Assembly (NCBI RefSeq): GCF_000801105.2
Contig: NC_079519.1
Span: forward strand, 33,641,288 to 33,705,287
Source of the DNA: Raphanus sativus
Taxonomy: Eukaryota; Streptophyta; Magnoliopsida; Brassicales; Brassicaceae
Length of the DNA: 64,000 nucleotides
Direction: 5' to 3'
Position numbers and translations under genes: made by a program. The notes beneath the pieces are model-generated. The model saw only the letters and a program-made list of their open reading frames with translations. It was not told where the DNA came from and made no database searches. Positions 58,505-64,000 of the stretch are shown here, one piece after another (position 1 is the first letter of the stretch; each line of letters starts with the position of its first letter).

Positions 58505-61063
58505 ATACTCCCCGGTTGAAACAACCTTGTCCACAAGGTTGAGCTGAGATTTTGTGTTAGTTGCAGATCCACTCATCTTTTGAGAACAATTGCCATCAAT
58601 AAGAAACTCCTGCAACCTGCAACTGTACTTTTCAACTCGTATTACAGCTCCTGGCCATTTCTTCATCATCAGGTTCTCATTAAGGCCAAAATGCAACAAC
58701 CAACCCATCACGTACCAAAACCAGCATTCTAATTTGTCTGAAAAGAGTTCTGGCGGTCTTGGGAGATGGAACATCAATCCAATAGCTACTAAACAGCTTG
58801 TTCCAACCCTTCTGCCGACATTAACCAGATTGTTGATGTGTAGTAGTACCGTCGCGATAATTTTTGCATCGCATAACATCTCTGACGTAACGTCCGTAAC
58901 TCCTTTTCTCGTAAACAACTCCAGCCACGAGTTAGCAAAACTCGTTTCCATACCCTGTTCCATCTTAAGCAAGCCGCAACTTATGTTTAAAATGACTATC
59001 TGAACCTTCTCGAGGCTAACCCCACCAGGATCCCATTCAGGACAATTCACAGGCTCAGATTCTTCATTCCTCTGCGGACATAGATACAAAAGCTTCACAA
59101 CCGCATCACAAATTGCTTTCCTCATTACCCAGCAGGCAAAATCAGTGACAAACTCCTCACCCACACCTTTGTATGATGCAACAAGCACTTCCACCGAAAT
59201 GATGCTGTAAATAACCTCGTACACTTGTGACCAGGTCATGTCGTTTGAACTTGATGTAGCTCGAGTTGCGTTCTGCACTTCTCCGACTTCTGGCTTGATT
59301 GACCTCCAACGCCTATACCTCACTATGAACAGACTCAGCTCCGGTGGTCTTGGTGACTGAGATGTTACATATGTAACGACTGAAGGTAGCAACAGAGTGC
59401 TCTTGTAACTGTGTTGTCGCTTTATCATCTTCTGGTCATAGATCATCTTTCTGCCCGGTAGAAGAACAGCCTTGTCCTCAAGGCCCAAGAAGCCAAAAAC
59501 TGAAAATGTGATCACACTTTCTCCATTGAGGAAGGGAGCCACTGCACCTCGTATAACTTTCATCTCCGTTAAGCTATCACCAACGAAACTCCATAAAGGT
59601 TCTGGAAGCTTCTTCATATACTGAACCTGTTTATCAGAATCTCCACCAGGCTCCCAAACTTGAACAGCCAAAAAAATCTCAGAGACTTGTCTCCCACAAA
59701 AATTCTTCACTAGCCTCCAAGTCTGTTTCTTCACACACGTAGAGAAGCTGAAATTGTCAGTTCCACTTCCACGTTGCCATCCTGTATCCGCCACACAAAT
59801 TTCAAACGCCAACTCACTAAAGGAACTAACTGAATCATGTTCTTGCTCCATAGTTACTGCCTCTGCGCCATTAACCAAAATTTTCTCTGAGTGAGAGCTT
59901 TTGAGAAGCTCTAGCAGTCTCTTGGCAGACTCAGCTTGACCTGGATCCCAGTCATGTATCTCCAGAGACGGATCCAATTCCTCACCACAGTTCAATGAAT
60001 GCTTGAGTTTTGTCTCCTTACCGCCAGCATCTTCTGAAACTTCTTCACAATTCCCAAACAACATAGACAAACACAGGCTACTGTCATCACCACTATACTT
60101 AAACTGAAAATCAAAACCCCTTTTGCGCTTCCTGACCTTGTAACATCTGACAGTACCAGGCCTTGTGTATTTGGATCCTCTTCTGTGAAGCGACTCTGAC
60201 TTTCCCATCTTGAAAGGTTCTCCACCTTGTGTAACCTTCTCAGCTGTCATTTTACTTCCTTGGTGAAGTATATCCTTGAACCGAACCTTATGAAACCCTC
60301 GTTTGCCCCACTTTTGATGAACATGAGAGAGTTTAATCCGATTCTTATACTTGCTCGTCTCCATTGACGTTACCTCCTGTAAAGACTCCATCGCGGCATC
60401 AAGATCATCATGTTCTAGTGCTGTAACCTCCTCAGCGAAAAGAAAATGGTCTCCTATCCACATATCCACACGACAATCTATATCCTTAGGATCAAGAGAA
60501 GTAAACTCATACCGGAAGAGATAAGTCTCTCGCTTCACTCCTGTATCTACTATCTGCCTTTTAACCACACAGATCTTCGTACAGCTTTTTGGGTCTCTAA
60601 AACTTGGAGAGTCTAGGAACATTCCCCAGCTCTTACAAGCTTGAGCAAGCTTCACCTGAGCAGTTCTCTTCTTCTGATGGTATTGTTTCTTCATTCCCAC
60701 ACTCTTCACACCCAATCGCAGACAGCTTGTTGATATCTCTGGTTTTTGTGTAACCGATGGATCACTGTTTTCCCTCATCAGCCATCTTTTCCGTCTCTTA
60801 AGCCTAGCCTTGTGGTAGGTTAGCTTGATCGGAATCCTTCTGAACCTGATACCTCCGTTGGGCTTGAGATCTTCAAACCTTTTAGGGATGAAAGCGTTAT
60901 AAGGATGAGATTCACCATACGGCCGCTTCCGCCGCTTCCGATACTCCTCACGGAACTCCTCATGCAGTCTCTGACTGTCCATTCGAAGCTCCTCACGAAG
61001 CTTTCGATCCACATCCATCTGTTTCCATGATTGCAGTAACTTCTCGAACTCATCACTGAAAGG

Positions 61064-61066
<3 letters not shown>
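58502..61066 (-). CDS. 854-aa protein of unknown family, LTR-element internal ORF
   Basis: One uninterrupted frame fills the internal region, and its stop overlaps the 3' LTR by three bases. The first ~150 residues are strongly basic (FEKLLQSWKQMDVDRKLREE, REEYRKRRKRPYGES, KARLKRRKRWLMRE), which would suit nucleic-acid binding or a nuclear signal. The rest shows no CCHC knuckle, DTG protease, YxDD, RNase H or integrase motif. Two similar modules appear: VWEPGGDSDKQVQ...SPRPPELSLF and EWDPGGVSLEKVQ...LPRPPELFSD, with a third WDPG near residue 364. LEDKAVLLPG and LVDKVVSTGE recur likewise. Tryptophan-rich C-terminal stretches (WFWYVMGWLLHFG) are hydrophobic. Lack of stops over 2.5 kb, with identical LTRs, means recent or ongoing constraint or very recent copying. 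Function unknown. Confidence 0.85.

Positions 61067-61100
<34 letters not shown>
61067..61100 (-). repeat. 34-nt poly(A) tract abutting the ORF start codon
   Basis: On the plus strand 34 consecutive T (61067-61100) touch the CAT of the start codon, so the transcript would carry a 34-A run directly before AUG. The rest of the leader up to the primer-binding site is about 46 nt. Confidence 0.9.
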
Positions 61101-61108
<8 letters not shown>

Positions 61109-61129
61109 ACTCTCAAGGTCGAGAGGAAC

Positions 61130-61146
61130 TTGAGCTCTGATACCAA
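61130..61146 (-). other. Primer-binding site, tRNA-iMet
   Basis: In element sense TTGGTATCAGAGCTC follows the LTR end; TGGTATCAGAGC is the classical plant retrotransposon primer site for initiator methionyl tRNA. It starts one base after the LTR. Confidence 0.93.
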
Positions 61147-61399
61147 TGATAAGATCAGAGGTTGATCTTATCTGTGTGACAGAAATAGGGGGAGAATCGA
61201 CGAAGAGTTTAGGGAGAAGAAGAAGATAGAGAGAAAAGAAGTTAGGGATTTACCCAAATATGTTTATGATCGTTTTTCGATCAAATGTTTACAAAGAACA
61301 ACTGCAACATATAAAGAGAAAGTAGAAAATATATGTCTTGGGCTTCATTTAATTCCTCTCCTTCCGAGACCCACTAACTGCCCATCTGAGTACTTATCA
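61147..61399 (-). repeat. 5' LTR of the young element
   Basis: The right copy is the 5' LTR, from which transcription would start. It has the same 253-bp sequence as 58252-58504, including both hairpins and the TATA-like motif. Confidence 0.92.
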
Positions 61400-61649
61400 A
61401 TGCTGTCGAGTGATCACTTGCTGACCTCTGTTAAAATACGCAACTATTGGCCTTGGCATCAAAATAAATTAACATGACCAACTCCGACAGCTGTCTCTAC
61501 GCTTCTTGTTGATTTCAGACTTATCACGAACAACCCGATTCCGATTCGTAGAGCTCAGAATCCACACCCATTTTGTTCTATTTCTCTTATGAAGATCTTC
61601 TAATGTACATCATTTGGCAGAAGCGTAAACATCAACCATGGTTTCAACT

Positions 61650-62055
61650 GTTTCCAAAGGTTAGCACCAACATCGATGATCTTCTTATCTTGAGACGCCT
61701 ACTACAATTTCAACCAGGAAACAAAGTGTTAGCAAACTCCTACGATGGGCCAAATTCAGAACTTATAAAAAGTCTAGGAAATTTCTCGGTAAACAAAACA
61801 GAGGATGCTTATAGAAACAAAAATGATACCTTGTTAACACGTATAGACTTTCCATGGAGCTTAATCATGTTAAGAACCTTAATTGTCTGCACATGGAAAG
61901 AAACATTTACTATTGTGTAGAGAAAGAAGTTAAAACTCTTGGAAAAGAAAAAGACTTACATAGTCAGCGTCTTCCTCACTAAGGAACTCAATGATTCCAT
62001 AACTTTGATGAAGATTGTCACCCTCTCTTTGGGAACATATACATTACTGAGTGAA
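61650..62055 (-). pseudogene. SF3B4/SAP49-like splicing factor fragment captured in the Helitron
   Basis: Minus-strand exons: about 62053-61960 (NVYVPKERVT, then one base lost, then LHQSYGIIEFLSEEDADY), 61886-61830 (TIKVLNMIKLHGKSIRVNK) and 61698-61655 (ASQDKKIIDVGANL). They match the end of RRM1 and the linker of the SF3B4 U2 snRNP subunit (parent motif AIKVLNMIKLHGKPIRVNK). Splice junctions are kept (GTAAG/GCAG and GTATC/TAG), so genomic DNA, not cDNA, was captured. The frameshift in exon one and loss of RRM2 and the proline-rich tail make it non-functional. The Arabidopsis parent would be At2g18510, from memory. Confidence 0.88.
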
Positions 62056-62439
62056 GATTATTCATATGAACCAAAGCGACCAACTTACCAGCATGACCTG
62101 CACGTATTATTAATTTCCAAAGCAATTCTCCAGATAGACATCATTAACAGAGAAGAGAAACTGAGAAACACACTCAAAATCTTCCGAATTAATCTGAAAC
62201 CTAAAGTTGGTGCCAGAGAGAAAGGAGGAAAACCTTGGGGTACACAGTAGCTTCTTGGTTCCTCTTAGCGGAGTGTTCGCCCTAGCACCTACTCCAAGAG
62301 CTATAAGAGTCGTTCCAACTTGCCCTTAAGTCCAGCCATGACATCAGCTTGAACTATTCATCAAACTTGAGATTCTGCCATAGAATGCAAGGGGAAATAA
62401 GTGAAAGGATTAGAAAATCTATCCATGTACCCAAACAAT

Positions 62440-62830
62440 CTCCCCAGAAAAAGTTTTAACAGAAGACAGGCGAAAACCCGTTAACATAACGCCATATAGA
62501 GACGGCCTTGGCTATGTGTAGGATCCAGCTCGATGGCTTTGTTATCTGCCAAATATCTGCTAATGAAGAGGCACAATAAATCATATCAGATCCAAGAATA
62601 AAATACAAATACATTCAATATGTTTTCGTCATGTTTCATATTCTCAGATTTATAGTCTGATATTCTTTCCCTAATCTCGTTCAGCGCTTCGTTTGCTCCG
62701 ACTCTGGATAATTTAGGGTCATAGAATAAATTAACTATCTAAGATGAAAAAGTAAAGGGTGTAAGAAAATCCAGTCTTACCGAGACTTGCCAGAGTTCTG
62801 AACCGATTTCATGGCCATGGATTAATATAG
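62440..62830 (-). pseudogene. Captured first exon and TPR-like scrap (unidentified)
   Basis: On the minus strand an ATG at 62822 opens a short exon, MAMKSVQNSGKSR, ending at a GTAAGACT donor and preceded by a leader with TATATAAAC at about 62880. Further downstream near 62565-62500 the stretch YLADNKAIELDPTHSQGRLYM resembles a tetratricopeptide helix (compare ANKAIELEPT in SGT1-type proteins). Stops follow soon. The two pieces need not come from one gene. Confidence 0.35.
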
Positions 62831-63254
62831 TTGAACAGAGGTTGTAGAATATGGTTGAATGTGAGCTTCAATGAAGGGTTTATATAAGAGGAGAACGAAG
62901 GGAGGTGAAAGGATAGCATCCTTATGAAGATTGGAGTCAATATCGTAATTGAATGAATGTGAATGGATGAGTGATAAATACAGAGAAACTGTGAATTGCA
63001 GAAATCAGAAACGATAATCATAGGTAGAGCAAAAGACTGACTTTTAGTTGCAGTTTGGTAAGGAGACTTGGTCTGGTTAAAATGGGCCCTAACTTTCTAA
63101 TATAAGACGTTTCCGTGAATTGGCCCACGAAAAAAATCTGCTTCGAGTAAACATGGAATGACATGGCGATTTCGAAGCTCTTGATTGGCTAATTTAATTA
63201 ATCGACGTGGACACTCTATCTATGAAACTTATTTACCTTTTAATATAGTATTGA

Positions 63255-63528
63255 TTCTTACAAATCCAATGTTATTGGATTAGTCATTTATACAAAAACT
63301 ATAAAATTCCCCCTTATTGGAAAATAAGGATTTCACTAACAATATATATCAAGAATTATTTGAAATTATTTGAAATTTGATTTACAGTCAAAATTTAATG
63401 GAAAAAATACCACCTAAAGAGATGCTATTTCAAACAAAAAAACAATAGTTTCATCTTCTTCACCGTAAAAAGTGATTATTACGATTCAGAGTTTGAGAGA
63501 GAAAGAAGAAGATAAGAGAGAAAGAGTT
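63255..63528. other. Right flank of the Helitron
   Basis: Positions 63255-63320 show weak inverted similarity to 56117-56200. The remainder up to the copia LTR is AT-rich without recognised features. Confidence 0.4.
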
Positions 63529-63669
63529 TGTTGGAGAAGATGATTTTCTCATTAGACTCAACGGTCAACTGTACAAAATCTATATATACAATTGATATTA
63601 CTAAACCATAATAAACCTAATCTTAATAAATTAGTAAACCGGCGAAAGGAAACCGGTATAGCTCCAGTA
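63529..63669 (-). repeat. 3' LTR of a Ty1/copia element (141 bp)
   Basis: On the minus strand the LTR runs from TACTGGAG (63669) to CTCCAACA (63529), an imperfect inverted terminal pair. It is preceded by the polypurine tract GAGGGGGA at 63678-63671. A TATA-like TATATATAG lies inside. The 5' LTR is beyond the window. Confidence 0.7.
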
Positions 63670-64000
63670 GTCCCCCTCAAGATGAGCTATGTATGTCAAT
63701 CAAGCTCATCTTGGACATAAGATGCCGAAATTGATGAGGGAACAATGGTTTAGTAAGTATGTCTGCTACTTGGTCCACTGTTCGAACATGTAGTGTGCGA
63801 AGAAGACCTTTATCAAGCTTCTCACGAACCGTATGACAGTCGAGCTCAATATGCTTCGTGCGTTCGTGAAAGACTGGATTAATAGCAATGTAGAGTGCAG
63901 CTGTACTGTCGGAGTAGAGCACCGGAGTTGGGAGATGATGAATGCGTAAATCACGAAGTAATTGGCATAACCACATCATCTCACAAGTCGCTAACGCCAA
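63670..64000 (-). mobile_element. Ty1/copia retrotransposon, 3' coding end (RNase H), partial
   Basis: The open frame 64000-63677 encodes the C-terminal RNase H region of a copia polyprotein: ALATCEMMWLCQLLRDLRI, then LYSDSTAALYIAINPVFHER with TKHIELDCHTVREKL, and the ending VDQVADILTKPLFPHQF. These are standard copia signatures (ADxLTK, KHIE-D-H-VRE). The frame is open to the window edge, so the element may be intact further right; it ends just before the polypurine tract and LTR. Confidence 0.93.

Larger units (their letters stand above)
58252..61399 (-). mobile_element. Young non-autonomous LTR retrotransposon with a single novel ORF
   Basis: Two 253-bp LTRs (58252-58504 and 61147-61399) begin TGATAAG, end CTTATCA and show no difference that I can find over their full length. 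Immediately inside the 5' LTR (minus strand) is TGGTATCAGAGC, complementary to the 3' end of initiator tRNA-Met. Before the 3' LTR is a short purine tract, CCGGGGAGTAT. Flanks show an imperfect 5-bp duplication (TTGCT/ATGCT). The element is 3,148 bp and contains one ORF without gag, protease, RT, RNase H or integrase motifs. It lies within the composite Helitron. Confidence 0.92.
56201..63254 (-). mobile_element. Composite Helitron with captured host gene pieces
   Basis: On the minus strand the 5' end is TCAATACTATATTAAAAGGT at 63254 preceded by host A, with GTGTCCACGTCGATTAATTA in the subterminal part, the usual Brassicaceae Helitron head. The 3' end has the hairpin CCGCGC-TAC-GCGCGG (56214-56228, plus-strand reading), then CTAG at 56204-56201 and host T. 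The span is 7,054 bp, or about 3.9 kb without the LTR element at 58252-61399. The interior contains decayed exon-intron pieces, all on the minus strand: a C-terminal exon near 56940-57030, exons at 57800-58140, an SF3B4-like block and a first-exon-like piece at 62785-62822. There is no Rep/helicase, so it is non-autonomous. Confidence 0.75.

Noticed and set aside
58590..59003. 137-codon plus-strand ORF inside the LTR element
   Set aside because: It is antisense to the 854-codon frame and shows only mirror-image composition; treated as a shadow.
61573..62250. Two plus-strand ORFs of 115 and 103 codons right of the LTR element
   Set aside because: They lie antisense to the SF3B4-like exons, which explain the sequence better.
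56117..63320. An outer inverted-repeat MITE that was split by the Helitron
   Set aside because: Inverted similarity around AGTTTTTGT(T/A)TAAAT exists, but the outer ends also match in direct orientation and no clean duplication was found; mentioned only as a possibility.
1..64000. CRISPR arrays, bacterial-type operons, phage or organelle insertions
   Set aside because: No regularly spaced repeats, Shine-Dalgarno-led gene strings or plastid/mitochondrial gene order; everything fits a plant nuclear chromosome.

Overview
This is a plant nuclear window from a Brassicaceae genome, most likely Brassica or a close relative. The genes have many short introns, AT-rich spacers, and protein sequences very close to Arabidopsis thaliana. 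Gene names come from recalled Arabidopsis families, and exon boundaries were placed by hand from GT-AG (two GC-AG) signals plus unbroken reading frames. No search was run.

Layout. 1-10.9 kb: repeats, three probable Helitrons (two with both ends clear), one tRNA-Leu(UAG) and one small putative membrane-protein gene. 10.9-16.4 kb: KAS1 (plastid fatty-acid synthesis, +) tail to tail with LARP6A (La-related RNA-binding protein, -). 16.4-27.9 kb: gene-free spacer with several TIR elements, MITEs, a SINE and short tandem repeats. 27.9-33.1 kb: KAT1 (guard-cell type inward K+ channel, +) and a DUF538 gene (+). 34.2-42.2 kb: a broken PUB14-like gene (+), VPS33 (-) and a LINE 3' fragment, all lying between two diverged direct repeats of about 0.5 kb. 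42.6-54.0 kb: CUL4, the mitochondrial L14 gene HLP, and ALIS2, all +. 54.5-55.9 kb: a small membrane-protein ORF and an S-protein homologue. 56.2-63.3 kb: a minus-strand Helitron carrying decayed pieces of host genes (one recognisable as SF3B4/SAP49), itself split by a very young 3.15-kb LTR element that encodes a single unbroken 854-residue protein of unknown family. 63.5-64.0 kb: the 3' end of a Ty1/copia element running off the window.

Synteny. KAS1, LARP6A, KAT1, DUF538, CUL4, HLP and ALIS2 follow the order of Arabidopsis At5g46290 to At5g46150, with several genes missing, as expected of a fractionated copy of an ancestral block. The PUB14-like fragment and VPS33 correspond to Arabidopsis neighbours At3g54850 and At3g54860, so a second-locus segment seems to have been placed between DUF538 and CUL4.

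The genes are independent eukaryotic units rather than an operon. The strongest unusual signals are: the young LTR element (two identical 253-bp LTRs, initiator-tRNA primer site, no gag/pol motifs, 34-nt poly(A) run touching its start codon); the composite Helitron with captured exons; the transposed PUB14-VPS33 block between direct repeats; KAS1 intron 1 built almost wholly from a fivefold tandem repeat; and a recurring class of tiny oligo(A)-tailed insertions flanked by target duplications.
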